The notes beneath the pieces were generated by a model that was not told the origin of the DNA, did not search any database, and saw only the letters and a list, made by a program, of their open reading frames with translations. A stretch of 64,000 nucleotides of DNA, taken from the NCBI RefSeq assembly GCF_001865675.1, contig NZ_CP011319.1, positions 4,774,001 to 4,838,000 of the forward strand. The letters run 5' to 3'. Positions 48,279-57,618 of the stretch are shown here, in pieces; the first letter of the stretch is position 1, and the number at the start of each line of letters is the position of its first letter. A program made the translations under genes and the position numbers. The stretch is from Janthinobacterium sp. 1_2014MBL_MicDiv (GTDB taxonomy: Bacteria > Pseudomonadota > Gammaproteobacteria > Burkholderiales > Burkholderiaceae_D).

Positions 48279-48323
48279 CCGCCGCCACGCCGCCCTGCCA
48301 CCCCGCTGTTCCCTGGAAATATC

Positions 48324-49595
48324 ATGTCTCTCGCCTCCGCCGGCAACGGCTTCAGTATCTTGCGCCACCGCAACTTTGCCTGCTACCTGTCGGCCCGCGT
48401 GCTGGGCACGGTGGCCGTGCAGATGCAAAGCGTGGCCATCGGCTGGCAGGTGTATCAGATCACGGGCAGCCTGTTCGACCTGGGCCTGATCGGCCTGGCG
48501 CAGTTCGCGCCCTTCCTCGTGCTGATCTTGCCCGCCGGCCACGTCGCCGACCGCTACAACCGCCGCAACATCATCGCCTGGTGCCTGGCGGCGCAGCTGG
48601 CGTGCGCGCTGGCCCTGCTGGCGTTCACCGTCAGCGGCCTCGCCATCGTCTGGCCCGTGTTTGCCGTGCTGGTGCTGTTCGGCAGCGCGCGCGCCTTCAT
48701 GATGCCGGCCACGCAAGCCGTGCTGGTGAACATGGTGCCGACGCAGCACTTCAGCCGCGCCCTGGCACTCAGCTCCTCGAGTTCGCACGTGGCCATCATC
48801 CTCGGCCCCACCCTGGGCGGCCTGCTGTACTACTTCGGCCCCAAGGTGGTGTACCTGATCTCGTCCGCGCTGCTGGTCGCGTCCGTCCTGCTGATGCGCG
48901 CCACCACGCCGGCGCCGCAACTGGTGAAACGCGAACCCGTCAGCTGGCACACCCTGCTCGAAGGCTTGCGCTTCGTCTGGTCGAAACCGATCGTGCTGGG
49001 CGCCATCTCGCTCGACCTGTTCGCCGTGCTGTTCGGCGGCGCCACGGCCCTGCTGCCGGCGCTCGCGCACGACGTGCTGCATATCGGCCCCAGCGGCCTG
49101 GGCCTGCTGCGCACGGCGCCCGGCGCTGGCGCGGCCCTGTGCTCGATCGCGCTGGCCTGCTTCCCCATCACGCGCCGGGTCGGCGCCTGGATGTTCGGCG
49201 GCGTGGCCGTGTTCGGCCTGGGCACCCTGGTGCTGGGCAGCACCAGCTATTTCCCGCTGGCCCTGGTGGCGCTGTTCCTGATGGGCGCCGGCGACATGGT
49301 CAGCGTCTACATCCGTCACCTGCTGGTGCAGTTCGAGACGCCGGACGAGATACGCGGCCGTGTCAGCGCCGTGAATGCCGTCTTCATCGGCGCCTCGAAC
49401 GAACTGGGCGAGTTCGAATCGGGCCTGACGGCCGGCTGGTTCGGCCTCGTGCGCGCCGTCCTCTTCGGCGGCGCCGCCACCCTGGCCGTGACGGGCGTGT
49501 GGGCCGTGCTGTTCCCCGTGCTGTCGCGCATGGACCGCTTCCCCCACCACGAGAAGGAGGCGGCCTCCAGGGCGTCCACCGCGACCACGACTTAA
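48324..49595 (+). CDS. MFS transporter (MFS_3/EntS-like)
   Basis: A 423-residue carrier with about ten to twelve membrane segments. N-terminus FSILRHRNFACYLSARVLGT, loop PAGHVADRYNRRNIIAWCLA (MFS signature), and IRGRVSAVNAVFIGASNELG near the end, characteristic of the EntS-like exporter group (MFS_3). No siderophore genes are near. GGAAAT precedes the ATG. It may be co-transcribed with the reductase upstream and DUF1345 downstream. Confidence 0.87.
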   Translation: MSLASAGNGFSILRHRNFACYLSARVLGTVAVQMQSVAIGWQVYQITGSLFDLGLIGLAQFAPFLVLILPAGHVADRYNRRNIIAWCLAAQLACALALLAFTVSGLAIVWPVFAVLVLFGSARAFMMPATQAVLVNMVPTQHFSRALALSSSSSHVAIILGPTLGGLLYYFGPKVVYLISSALLVASVLLMRATTPAPQLVKREPVSWHTLLEGLRFVWSKPIVLGAISLDLFAVLFGGATALLPALAHDVLHIGPSGLGLLRTAPGAGAALCSIALACFPITRRVGAWMFGGVAVFGLGTLVLGSTSYFPLALVALFLMGAGDMVSVYIRHLLVQFETPDEIRGRVSAVNAVFIGASNELGEFESGLTAGWFGLVRAVLFGGAATLAVTGVWAVLFPVLSRMDRFPHHEKEAASRASTATTT

Positions 49596-49633
49596 GGGCT
49601 AAGATGCGCTATCGCCACTGAGGTCACCGCGCC

Positions 49634-50299
49634 ATGAAAATCACGCTTCCGTTTCACAGCTTCATCCGCAGCCGTCCGCACCTGAGCCTGGCCACCGCCA
49701 TCGGCGTGGCGGCCGGCCTGCTGCTGCCGGCGTCATGGCAACAGATGACGCGGCTGCTGACGGCCTGGAACGTGGCCGTCTGGTTCTACCTGGCGACCAT
49801 GGCCTGGATGATGATGCGTGCCAACCATCACAAGGTCAAGGCCATGGCGCAGCGCCAGGATGAACGGGCCGCCACGGTCCTGTCGGCCCTGTCCGTCGCT
49901 TCCGTGATGAGCCTGGCAGCCATCATCTCGCAGCTGTCGTCCATGAAGGACATGGCCGCCGATGAGCGGGCCCTACACTACGCGCTCACCATCCTGACCC
50001 TGGTCGGCTCGTGGTTCCTCGTCGGCACCCTGTTCTGCTTTCACTATGCGCACCTGTTTTACCAGGCCGACCCCGCACTGCGCCCCCTGAAATTCCCCGA
50101 CGACGAGCCCGACCCCGATTACTGGGACTTCCTGTATTTCTCGTTCACCATCGCCGTGGCCGTGCAAACGTCGGACGTGTCCGTGCAGACGCGCATGATG
50201 CGGCAAATCGTGCTGGGACAATCCGTGCTGAGCTTTTTCTTCAATCTGGTCGTGCTGGGCCTGTCCATCAATATCGCTGCCGGCCTGATTAACGGCTGA
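49634..50299 (+). CDS. DUF1345 membrane protein
   Basis: A 221-residue inner-membrane protein with about five helices. The family signature is FHYAHLFYQ, then FPDDEPDPDYWDFLYFSFTI and AVQTSDVSVQTRMMRQIVLG. DUF1345 has no established function. It follows the MFS gene by 38 bp. Confidence 0.85.
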   Translation: MKITLPFHSFIRSRPHLSLATAIGVAAGLLLPASWQQMTRLLTAWNVAVWFYLATMAWMMMRANHHKVKAMAQRQDERAATVLSALSVASVMSLAAIISQLSSMKDMAADERALHYALTILTLVGSWFLVGTLFCFHYAHLFYQADPALRPLKFPDDEPDPDYWDFLYFSFTIAVAVQTSDVSVQTRMMRQIVLGQSVLSFFFNLVVLGLSINIAAGLING

Positions 50300-50552
50300 A
50301 GACGGCGTCAGGGCGGGACTGGCGACGGGCCGCAAAAAATTCCTTGAGGAAACTTGATCTGGCTGTAGGGTTAAGCCCATCTTAATCGTGCAAACCCCTT
50401 GAAATTGTAGAAACTGGAGTAAGATAAGTTACATACACGAGGTCATGTGTATGAGGCAAGAACCAGGCGCCGACGCGCCCTGGCAGCGAGCAGCACCGCT
50501 GCCGTGCATGGCGCCTGAGATGGGTTTTTTTTGAATTGACAGGAGTAAGCAT

Positions 50553-50930
50553 ATGCAAATCAATATTCATACCGACAGCACCATCGCCAACACCGCTGGA
50601 CTGAACGAACATGTGCAATCCGTACTGGAAGCCGCACTGAACCGCTTCCGCGACAACCTGACCCGCATCGAAGTCCACCTCAGCGATACGAACGGCCCGA
50701 AAGGCGGCGCGGACGATATCCGCTGCGTCATGGAAGCACGCGTTGCCGGCTACCAACCAATTGCCGTCACTGAACAAAACGCCACCGTGCACCAAGCCGT
50801 TGCCGGCGCCACCGACAAGCTGAAACGCGCCATCGATAGCGCCCTGGGCCGCCTGCAAGACAGCAAGCGCCACGCCACCGGCAAGAATGCCGTGATCGAT
50901 ACGACGGAAGTCGAAGAAGCGGCCGAGTAA
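50553..50930 (+). CDS. HPF/RaiA-like ribosome-associated protein
   Basis: A 125-residue protein with the fold pattern of ribosome hibernation factors: MQINIHTDSTIANTAGLNEH, VQSVLEAALNRFRDNLTRIE, VHLSDTNGPKGGADDIRCVM and a helix DKLKRAIDSALGRL. It probably binds the 30S subunit under stress. AGGAG lies 7 bp before the ATG. It has its own 253-bp upstream region. It is shorter and more divergent than classic HPF, so client and timing are uncertain. Confidence 0.75.
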   Translation: MQINIHTDSTIANTAGLNEHVQSVLEAALNRFRDNLTRIEVHLSDTNGPKGGADDIRCVMEARVAGYQPIAVTEQNATVHQAVAGATDKLKRAIDSALGRLQDSKRHATGKNAVIDTTEVEEAAE

Positions 50931-50958
50931 TTCCCCACCCGCAGTTTTGCCAGAGACC

Positions 50959-50984
50959 AAGGCAGCCGTTCAAGGCTGCCTTTG
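50959..50984 (+). terminator. Terminator of the HPF-like gene
   Basis: AAGGCAGCC (50959-50967) pairs with GGCTGCCTT (50974-50982) with a 6-base loop; the T-run is short. 28 bp after the stop codon. Confidence 0.7.
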
Positions 50985-51186
50985 CACATCGGGCGCACCG
51001 TTTCGCCAGCGGCAACAACGCTATCAAAACCACAAGCATTTCAGCTTATTAACGCGACAATGAAATAATTGTCGTATTTCTCACAGTAAGTGACCTCAAG
51101 CAAGCCTTTGCCGTTACGGCCGGGGCAGCTTTACGCTATCATGAAGATACCGGCACGTTGCTCGCGGGCGCCGGCTTTTTGAAAGT

Positions 51187-52158
51187 ATGATTGTGGAACA
51201 GATCGGTAACTTTGGCGCTTCAGGCTGCAACATCGGCGATTTACAGCTATTTCGCGATGGGGCGGACAGCCGGACGACCGCCATGCTGGCCCCCTGCCCC
51301 GTCATGCGCCTCGAAGCGGGCGAAGCCATTACCGACACGCGCGGCGCCAGCCTGTACATCGTCCTGCGCGGCTCGCTGGCCGTGGCCGCCGACACCCATA
51401 CGGGCATGGATGACGGCACCGTCAGCAAGGTCTTGCCCGGCGAAAGCGTGGGCGAACAATCGGTGCTCGACGAAGCGAGCAACCTGGCCGCTATTTCCGC
51501 ACTGGAAGAAACCGACTTGCTGGTGATCGACGCGGCCATCGTCTGGGAATTGATCGAGCAGTCGAACGGCCTGGCGCGCAACCTGCTGCGCCTGCTGTCC
51601 TTCCGCATCCGCGCCGCCAACGCCCTGCTGCGCCGCCGGCAGAAACTGGGCGAATTCTACCGCCAGCTATCGATGGTCGACAGCCTGACGGGCCTGTACA
51701 ACCGCGCCTGGCTGACGGACTTGCTGCCGAATATGATCGTCACGGCCCACGGCAGCGGCGCGCCGCTGTCGCTGATCATGATCGACCTCGACCATTTCAA
51801 GCGCTTCAACGACACGCACGGCCACCAGGCGGGCGACCAGGCCCTGCGCATCGCCGCGCAAGTGCTGGGCGCGGCCCTGCGACCGACGGATTTTGCCGTG
51901 CGCTACGGCGGCGAGGAATTGATGGTGATCTTGCCCGATACCAATGAAAACGTGGCCCTGCGCGTGGCTCAGCGCCTGTGCGAACGCATGCAGCAAGCCA
52001 TCATCTTCAACGACATGCGCAGCCCGCTGCCGCACATCACGGGCTCGTTCGGCGTGGCCAGCCTGGCCCGGGAGCAGGACGACCATGGCCTGATCGCGGC
52101 GGCCGATGCGGCCCTGTACCGTGCCAAGGCGGCTGGCCGCAATAGAGTAAGCACCTGA
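51187..52158 (+). CDS. Cyclic-nucleotide-sensor diguanylate cyclase
   Basis: A 323-residue cytoplasmic enzyme. Residues about 30-140 form a cNMP-binding/Crp-like domain (GASLYIVLRGSLAVAA, VLPGESVGEQSVLDEA). A GGDEF domain follows: DSLTGLYNR, IMIDLDHFKRFNDTHGH and the active GGEEL at 241-245. An intact inhibitory site Arg232-x-x-Asp235 lies five residues before it, so c-di-GMP feedback is expected. The sensor has few of the cAMP-contacting residues of Crp, so the ligand is uncertain. Monocistronic. Confidence 0.92.
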   Translation: MIVEQIGNFGASGCNIGDLQLFRDGADSRTTAMLAPCPVMRLEAGEAITDTRGASLYIVLRGSLAVAADTHTGMDDGTVSKVLPGESVGEQSVLDEASNLAAISALEETDLLVIDAAIVWELIEQSNGLARNLLRLLSFRIRAANALLRRRQKLGEFYRQLSMVDSLTGLYNRAWLTDLLPNMIVTAHGSGAPLSLIMIDLDHFKRFNDTHGHQAGDQALRIAAQVLGAALRPTDFAVRYGGEELMVILPDTNENVALRVAQRLCERMQQAIIFNDMRSPLPHITGSFGVASLAREQDDHGLIAAADAALYRAKAAGRNRVST

Positions 52159-52210
52159 TGCAGCGTCCATGGCGCCTGCACATGTTCTCGGGCGCCTGAC
52201 GTCAATCGTC

Positions 52211-52834
52211 TCAGGCCGCCTTGCTGTCGGCCGGCTTGGCCGGTGCGGCGGCGTCATCCTTCTTGCTGCCGTGCGCGGCGATGAAGTCCGCATAGCCCTT
52301 CTGCACCAGCGCATAGGTCTTGTCGATATTGCTGGCGATATCGCCGCCGAGCACCTTCAAGCCCTCGAGGATGTCGCGCGCCTCCTTGAAGCCTTTTTCC
52401 ATGCCGCCACTGATGGTGTCCATGAACTTGCTCAGGGCGGCATCGTCGTCCAGCTCGGGATTCTGCTTCTTGAATGCGTCAAAAAATCCCGTCGACAGCG
52501 ATACAATACGGCTCGCCGTCGCTTCGGCGCTATTGTCCTGCGAGACCGCGTTCTGGATCGCGTCGTCGCCGTACTGTCCCTGCAACGCTTCATTGATGCT
52601 GGTGATGGCCGATTTGTAGACCAGCGCCAGCGGATCGTTCTGCGCGCCGATCGACACGTTCAGCGATGCCTGCATGATGGATGCGTTCAATTGCAGCTTC
52701 GTACGGTCGTTAACGCTCATTTCCGTCTTGCTGGCGTCCTTTTGCTGGACTTTATCGTCCTTGCCGGCAACGCCAGTACTGATGGAACTCACGGAAGCGG
52801 CGGAATTGCCGCCTGCGGCGATGGGAATTGACAC
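52211..52834 (-). CDS. DUF5610-like helical protein, GTG start
   Basis: A 207-residue protein. The start is a GTG at 52834, supported by a perfect AAGGAGG 6 bp upstream, although the frame continues further. N-terminus VSIPIAAGGNSAASVSSIS is Ser/Ala-rich, then a helical body (LNASIMQASLNVSIGAQNDP, SLSTGFFDAFKKQNPELDDD, LEGLKVLGGDIASNIDKTYA) matching the DUF5610 pattern. The Lys/Ala/Asp tail is polar. Function unknown. Confidence 0.78.
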   Translation of the reverse strand: MSIPIAAGGNSAASVSSISTGVAGKDDKVQQKDASKTEMSVNDRTKLQLNASIMQASLNVSIGAQNDPLALVYKSAITSINEALQGQYGDDAIQNAVSQDNSAEATASRIVSLSTGFFDAFKKQNPELDDDAALSKFMDTISGGMEKGFKEARDILEGLKVLGGDIASNIDKTYALVQKGYADFIAAHGSKKDDAAAPAKPADSKAA

Positions 52835-53002
52835 GATAGGCCTCCTTGAACGGGCAATGTATGACACCATGCGAAAACCGCAACGGTGACTATCCTCTCG
52901 TGTAGTATCGGCAGGTTTTCAGAAAACTGTAGCGATGACGCCTTGAGCGGCCCGGACAAAACATTCAGCAACCCATCAGCACACGATAAGCAACGACCAT
53001 CA

Positions 53003-54451
53003 ATGACTAAGCAGACTTTCCTTTGGCACGACTACGAAACCTTTGGCGTCCAGCCGCGCCGCGACCGCCCGGCCCAGTTCGCCGCTATCCGCACGGATGC
53101 CGAACTCAACGAGATCGGCGAACCCATCATGCTGTATTGCCAGCCTGCCAATGATTTCCTGCCCGACCCACAGTCGTGCCTGATCACGGGCATCACGCCG
53201 CAGCAATGCCTGCAACTGGGCGTGCCCGAGCACCAGTTCGCCGCCACCATCGAAGCGGCTTTTTCCGAGCCGGGCACCATCGGCGTGGGCTACAACACCA
53301 TCCGTTTCGACGATGAAGTGACGCGTTTCCTGTTCTGGCGCAACCTGATCGACCCGTATGCGCGCGAATGGAAGAACCATTGCGGCCGCTGGGACATCCT
53401 CGACGTCGTGCGCATGACGCACGCGCTGCGTCCGGAAGGCATCGAATGGCCGAAGCGCGACGATGGCCAGACCAGCTTCAAGCTGGAACACCTGAGCAAG
53501 GCCAATGGCCTCGTCCACGAAGCGGCGCATGATGCGCTCTCGGACGTGCGCGCCACCATCGCCCTGGCGCGCCTGATCAGGGAAAAACAGCCGAAACTGT
53601 TCGAATTCTGCCTGGCCCTGCACAAGAAGGACAAGGTCGCCAGCGAAATGGGCATGCACCTGGCCGCCAGCGAGCGCCAGCCCTTCCTGCACGTGTCGGG
53701 CATGTTCCCGGCCGAACGGGGCTGTTTGGGCGTCGTCTGGCCGCTGGCCACGCATCCGAGCAACAAAAATGAAATCCTCGTGTGGGATTGCCAGTACGAC
53801 CCGCGCGAACTGTTCAGCCTGGATGCGGACACCATCCGCACGCGCCTGTTTACGCGCAAGGACGCCATGCCCGAAGGCATGACGCGCCTGCCCGTGAAAA
53901 GCGTACACCTGAACAAGTCGCCCATGCTGGTCGGTAATTTGAAGACCCTGTCGCCTGCCATGGCCGCGCAATGGGGCATCGACGTGGACGCCGCGAAGAT
54001 CAACGCGCAATTCGCCGCCACGGCGCCGAACATGGACGCCATCTGGGCCGAAGTGTTCCAGCGTCCGGGAGCGAATACCGCGCTGGACGTGGATGAAGAT
54101 TTGTACAATGGTTTCGTCAGCAACGACGACCGCCGCCTGCTCGAGTCGCTGCGCCGCGAAACGCCGGCCAAGCTGGCCACGGCACGTCCCTCGTTTGCCG
54201 ACGAGCGCCTGCAGGAACTGCTGTTCCGCTACCGCGCCCGCAATTTCCCGCACACCCTGAGCGAAGCGGAAAGCCTGCGCTGGGAACAGCACCGCGCCGC
54301 CCGCCTGTTCGACGGCGACGGCGGCGCCCGCACCATCGAAATGCTGTTTACGGAAATCGACGTACTGTCGGAATCCGTGGATGAGCGGGGGGAGGAAATT
54401 CTGGGAGAGTTGTACGACTATGCGGAGATGGTCGCGCCCATGCGCGACTGA
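53003..54451 (+). CDS. sbcB: Exodeoxyribonuclease I
   Basis: A 482-residue 3'-5' single-strand DNA exonuclease of the DEDDh family. Motifs: FLWHDYETFG (Asp10, Glu12), GVGYNTIRFDDEVTRFLFWR and VHEAAHDALSDVRATIALAR (His and Asp of ExoIII). SH3-like and helical C-terminal domains follow (ASERQPFLHVSGMFPAERG, LLFRYRARNFPHTLSEAE). It acts in recombination and mismatch repair. A nested-hairpin element follows the stop. Confidence 0.96.
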   Translation: MTKQTFLWHDYETFGVQPRRDRPAQFAAIRTDAELNEIGEPIMLYCQPANDFLPDPQSCLITGITPQQCLQLGVPEHQFAATIEAAFSEPGTIGVGYNTIRFDDEVTRFLFWRNLIDPYAREWKNHCGRWDILDVVRMTHALRPEGIEWPKRDDGQTSFKLEHLSKANGLVHEAAHDALSDVRATIALARLIREKQPKLFEFCLALHKKDKVASEMGMHLAASERQPFLHVSGMFPAERGCLGVVWPLATHPSNKNEILVWDCQYDPRELFSLDADTIRTRLFTRKDAMPEGMTRLPVKSVHLNKSPMLVGNLKTLSPAMAAQWGIDVDAAKINAQFAATAPNMDAIWAEVFQRPGANTALDVDEDLYNGFVSNDDRRLLESLRRETPAKLATARPSFADERLQELLFRYRARNFPHTLSEAESLRWEQHRAARLFDGDGGARTIEMLFTEIDVLSESVDERGEEILGELYDYAEMVAPMRD

Positions 54452-54458
54452 AACCCGG

Positions 54459-54541
54459 GCAGGTCGGATTAGCGAAGCGTAATCCGACAAGTGCCGACGA
54501 CGACCCATGTCGGCTTACGCCATGCGGCCAAGCCGACCTGC
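54459..54541. repeat. Dispersed nested-hairpin intergenic element, copy 3
   Basis: GCAGGTCGGATTAGCG ... CGTAATCCGACA ... TGTCGGCTTACGCC ... AAGCCGACCTGC, the same two-hairpin layout as 37178-37283 with shorter loops. It lies seven bases after the sbcB stop codon. Confidence 0.82.
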
Positions 54542-54546
54542 CAATC

Positions 54547-54575
54547 AAAAATGCCGGGCTAGCCCGGCATTTTTT
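54547..54575. terminator. Bidirectional terminator between sbcB and pyrF
   Basis: ATGCCGGGCT/AGCCCGGCAT perfect dyad with A4 before and T5 after, between convergent genes. Confidence 0.9.
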
Positions 54576-54586
54576 ATGGATGCAAC

Positions 54587-55411
54587 TTAAACCGAACGAT
54601 GGGCATTGATCGCATCGCGCGTTTCAATCGCCACGCGGCGCGCCGCATCGGCGAAGTCTTCGCCAGCCTGCGGCGTGGCGTAGATGATGGCGCGCGAGGA
54701 GCTGATCATCATGCCCATGCCATTGGCCGTCTGGCCCGCGCCGACGGTGGCGGCGATGTCGCCGCCCTGGGCGCCGATGCCGGGCACCAATAAAGGCATG
54801 TCGCCGACGATGGCGCGCACCTGTGCCAGTTCCTCCGGGAAGGTGGCGCCGACGACGAGCGCGCACTGGCCGTTCTTGTTCCATTTCTCGGCCACCAGGC
54901 GCGCCACGCGCTGGTACAGCGGCACGCCGTCCGTATCGAGGAATTGCAAGTCCGAGCCGCCCGGGTTCGAGGTGCGGCACAGGATGATCACGCCGCGGTC
55001 GCTCCACGCCAGGTAGGGGTCGAGCGAATCCTCGCCCATGTAGGGGTTCACGGTGACGGCGTCGGCGCCGTAGCGCTCGAACGCTTCGCGCGCGTATTGC
55101 GTGGCTGTGGCGCCGATGTCGCCCCGTTTCGCGTCGAGGATCAGCGGGATGTGCGGGTAATTCTCGCGCACGTAGCGGCAAATGTCTTCCAGCTGTTTTT
55201 CCGCGCCCAGCGCGCCGAAATACGCGATCTGCGGCTTGAAGGCGCAGGCCAGGTCGGCCGTGACATCGATGATGCGCGTGCAAAAGGTGGTGATTCCATC
55301 GGGCAAGTCGCGCAATTCGGCCGGCAGTTTCGCCAGGTCGGGGTCCAGTCCCACGCACAGCAGGGAATTATTGGCCGTCCACGCGGCGGATAATTTATTG
55401 ATGAAATTCAC
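54587..55411 (-). CDS. pyrF: Orotidine 5'-phosphate decarboxylase
   Basis: A 274-residue enzyme that converts OMP to UMP. The GTG at 55411 is the likely start, with GAAGGT upstream. Key motif LILDAKRGDIGATATQYARE (Asp93, Lys95, Asp98), plus VTVNPYMGEDSL and LLVPGIGAQGGDIAATVGAG. Length and motifs fit the longer type 2 OMPDC class. Convergent to sbcB, divergent from the lemA operon. Confidence 0.96.
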   Translation of the reverse strand: MNFINKLSAAWTANNSLLCVGLDPDLAKLPAELRDLPDGITTFCTRIIDVTADLACAFKPQIAYFGALGAEKQLEDICRYVRENYPHIPLILDAKRGDIGATATQYAREAFERYGADAVTVNPYMGEDSLDPYLAWSDRGVIILCRTSNPGGSDLQFLDTDGVPLYQRVARLVAEKWNKNGQCALVVGATFPEELAQVRAIVGDMPLLVPGIGAQGGDIAATVGAGQTANGMGMMISSSRAIIYATPQAGEDFADAARRVAIETRDAINAHRSV

Positions 55412-55578
55412 GGCACACCTTCTCTATATTCAGTTGCAAACCCCGTATTGTAACGCGGCGCGGGCTTGCCACGGCAGTCCGCGCCCGCGCCGAAGCGGTC
55501 TGGAGCGCTTATTAAACCAACATCTTGTGCCGTTTCAGGTATATTTGCCTCACCTCCCCTTTACGCACGGAACCCATC

Positions 55579-56193
55579 ATGCAAATCACCAATCAATTCA
55601 CCAAATGGCTGCGCCTGGCGCTGAGCGTCACCGTCCTGGCCGGCGTCCTGACGGGCTGCGGCTACAACGACTTCCAGAGCAAGGACGAGGCAACCAAGGC
55701 CGCCTGGGGCGAAGTGGTCAACCAGTACCAGCGCCGCGCCGACCTGATCCCCAACCTGGTGAACACCGTCAAGGGCTATGCCACGCACGAACGGGAGACG
55801 CTGGAAGCGGTGACCAAGGCGCGCGCCGCCGCCACCAGTTTCCAGATCACGCCGGAAGTACTGAACGATCCGGCCGCGTTTGAAAAGTTCCAGCAAGTGC
55901 AGGGGCAACTGTCGTCTGCCCTGTCGCGCCTGATGGTGGTGTCCGAGAAATACCCGGACTTGAAGGCCGACACCAGCTTCCGCGACTTGCAGTCGCAGCT
56001 GGAAGGCACGGAAAACCGCATCACCGTGGCGCGCCAGCGTTACATTACCGCCGTGCAAGACTACAACGTGCATGCGCGCAGCTTCCCGAACAACCTGACG
56101 GCCATGGTCTTCGGCTACAAGGTCAAACCATCGTTCACGGTGGAAAATGAGAAGGCCATCTCGACCGCGCCAACCGTCGATTTCGGCAAATAA
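55579..56193 (+). CDS. lemA: LemA family lipoprotein
   Basis: A 204-residue protein. Signal peptide with lipobox VLAGVLTGCG, then LemA hallmarks KDEATKAAWGEVVNQYQRRA, DLIPNLVNTVKGYATHERET and RYITAVQDYNVHARSFP. Probably anchored on the periplasmic side. It is followed with a 1-base gap by the TPM-domain gene, an arrangement common in many Gram-negatives. Confidence 0.93.
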   Translation: MQITNQFTKWLRLALSVTVLAGVLTGCGYNDFQSKDEATKAAWGEVVNQYQRRADLIPNLVNTVKGYATHERETLEAVTKARAAATSFQITPEVLNDPAAFEKFQQVQGQLSSALSRLMVVSEKYPDLKADTSFRDLQSQLEGTENRITVARQRYITAVQDYNVHARSFPNNLTAMVFGYKVKPSFTVENEKAISTAPTVDFGK

Positions 56194-56194
56194 G

Positions 56195-57025
56195 ATGAAA
56201 GCCTGGTCTTATCTGGTGGCGCTGGCGACAGCGCTGCTGCTGTGCACCAGCCTGCCCGCCAGCGCGCAGGAGCTCGTGCCCGTGCCGCCGCTGGCGGCGC
56301 GCGTGACGGACGACGCCGGCATGCTGGACGCCAAGCAAAACGCGGCGCTGGAAGCCGTGCTGGCCGATTACGAAGCCAAGACGGGCAGCCAGATCGCCGT
56401 GCTGCTGGTCAAGAGCACGGCGCCGGAAGCGATCGAGCAATACAGCATCCGCGTGACGGATGCGTGGAAGCTGGGCCGCAAGGGCGTCGACGACGGCGTG
56501 CTGCTGATGGTGGCGAAGGACAACCCGTCCGCCCTGCGCCGCCTGCGCATCGAGGCGGGCCGCGGCGTGCAGGGCGTGCTGACGGATGCGCAATCGAAAC
56601 GCATCCTGCAGGATGTCATCGCGCCGCATTTCAAGCAGGATGACTATTACGGCGGCCTGGTGGCCGGCATCGGCGCGATAGCCACCTTGCTGAACCAGGA
56701 GCAATTTCCCGCGCCTGCCCAGCAGCAGGCGCCGCGCACGGTGGAAGCGGGCGGCCTGACCTTCTGGCTGCCGCTGCTGTTCTTCGGCTTCCTCGTCGTG
56801 CTGACCCTGTTCCGCTCGCGCGGAGGACCGACGCGGCTGCAGCGCGGCAGCAACTGGTCCAGCGGCGCCACCGGCGTCGTGCTGGGCAGCATCCTCAGCC
56901 AGGCGCTGAACAACCGCGGCGGTGGCGGCTTCGGCGGCGGCGGTTTTGGCGGTGGCGGGGGCGGCGGTGGTTTCGGTGGCGGCGGCGGCGGTTTTGACGG
57001 CGGCGGCGCCTCGGGAGATTGGTAA
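56195..57025 (+). CDS. TPM-domain membrane protein with Gly-rich tail (YgcG-like)
   Basis: A 276-residue protein: signal peptide MKAWSYLVALATALLLCTS to AQE, a TPM (TLP18.3/Psb32/MOLO-1) domain around VTDDAGMLDAKQNAALEAVL, GSQIAVLLVKSTAPEAIEQY and VLLMVAKDNPSALRRLRIEA, a membrane helix near residues 188-206, and a glycine-rich tail ending GGASGDW. Stop codon overlaps the next ATG (TAATG). Confidence 0.9.
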   Translation: MKAWSYLVALATALLLCTSLPASAQELVPVPPLAARVTDDAGMLDAKQNAALEAVLADYEAKTGSQIAVLLVKSTAPEAIEQYSIRVTDAWKLGRKGVDDGVLLMVAKDNPSALRRLRIEAGRGVQGVLTDAQSKRILQDVIAPHFKQDDYYGGLVAGIGAIATLLNQEQFPAPAQQQAPRTVEAGGLTFWLPLLFFGFLVVLTLFRSRGGPTRLQRGSNWSSGATGVVLGSILSQALNNRGGGGFGGGGFGGGGGGGGFGGGGGGFDGGGASGDW

Positions 57026-57546
57026 TGACGAAACAACTGACATTCGGACAGCGCTGCGGGCGCGCCTTGAAGCATTTGCGGGGCACGCCGGCCACGGGAC
57101 GCCAGGCTTTCCCGGAAAGCACCTTGCAAGCCATCGAGACGGCCATCGCCGACGGTGAACAGATGCACCAGGCGGAAGTGCGGCTGATCGTCGAGGCGGC
57201 CCTCACACCGGGCATGGCGTACCAGGGCGTGAGCAACCGCGAACGGGCGCGCGAACTGTTCGCCCAGTATGGCGTATGGGACACGGAAGATAATGTGGGC
57301 GTGCTGATCTACATCAACCTGGCCGAACACCAGGTCGATATCGTGGCCGACCGCAACGTGGGCCGCCGCGTCACGCCGGAGCAGTGGCAAGCTGTGTGCC
57401 GCACCATGACCAAAGGGTTTAAGGATGGCAACTACCACGACAGCACCCTGGATGCCTTGCAGCAGCTAAACAGCTTGCTGCAAAGCCACTTCCCCGCCAA
57501 TGGCACGCGCGGCAACCAGTTGCCGAACGAACCCATCCTCCTCTGA
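57025..57546 (+). CDS. TPM-domain protein without signal peptide
   Basis: A 173-residue protein, the second TPM member of the operon, starting MTKQLTFGQRCGRALKHLRG. The TPM part is shortened: QAIETAIADGEQMHQAEVRL, then VWDTEDNVGVLIYINLAEHQ and VDIVADRNVGRRVTPEQWQA. Coupled by a 1-base overlap to the preceding gene. Together with LemA it probably acts at the inner membrane, but the reaction is unknown. Confidence 0.87.
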   Translation: MTKQLTFGQRCGRALKHLRGTPATGRQAFPESTLQAIETAIADGEQMHQAEVRLIVEAALTPGMAYQGVSNRERARELFAQYGVWDTEDNVGVLIYINLAEHQVDIVADRNVGRRVTPEQWQAVCRTMTKGFKDGNYHDSTLDALQQLNSLLQSHFPANGTRGNQLPNEPILL

Positions 57547-57618
57547 ATGGCGGGCAGGGATTAGAATCTGCCATTGCCGCGCACAATGGCAGCGCGCCCC
57601 ACCCGCCGAGGAGAACAC

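Noticed and set aside
46278..49550. A 1090-codon minus-strand frame
   Set aside because: Only the part up to 47195 is the epimerase-like gene; the rest runs antisense to the 2Fe-2S reductase and MFS genes and has the His/Ala/Gln/Arg-rich composition of a shadow frame in GC-rich DNA.
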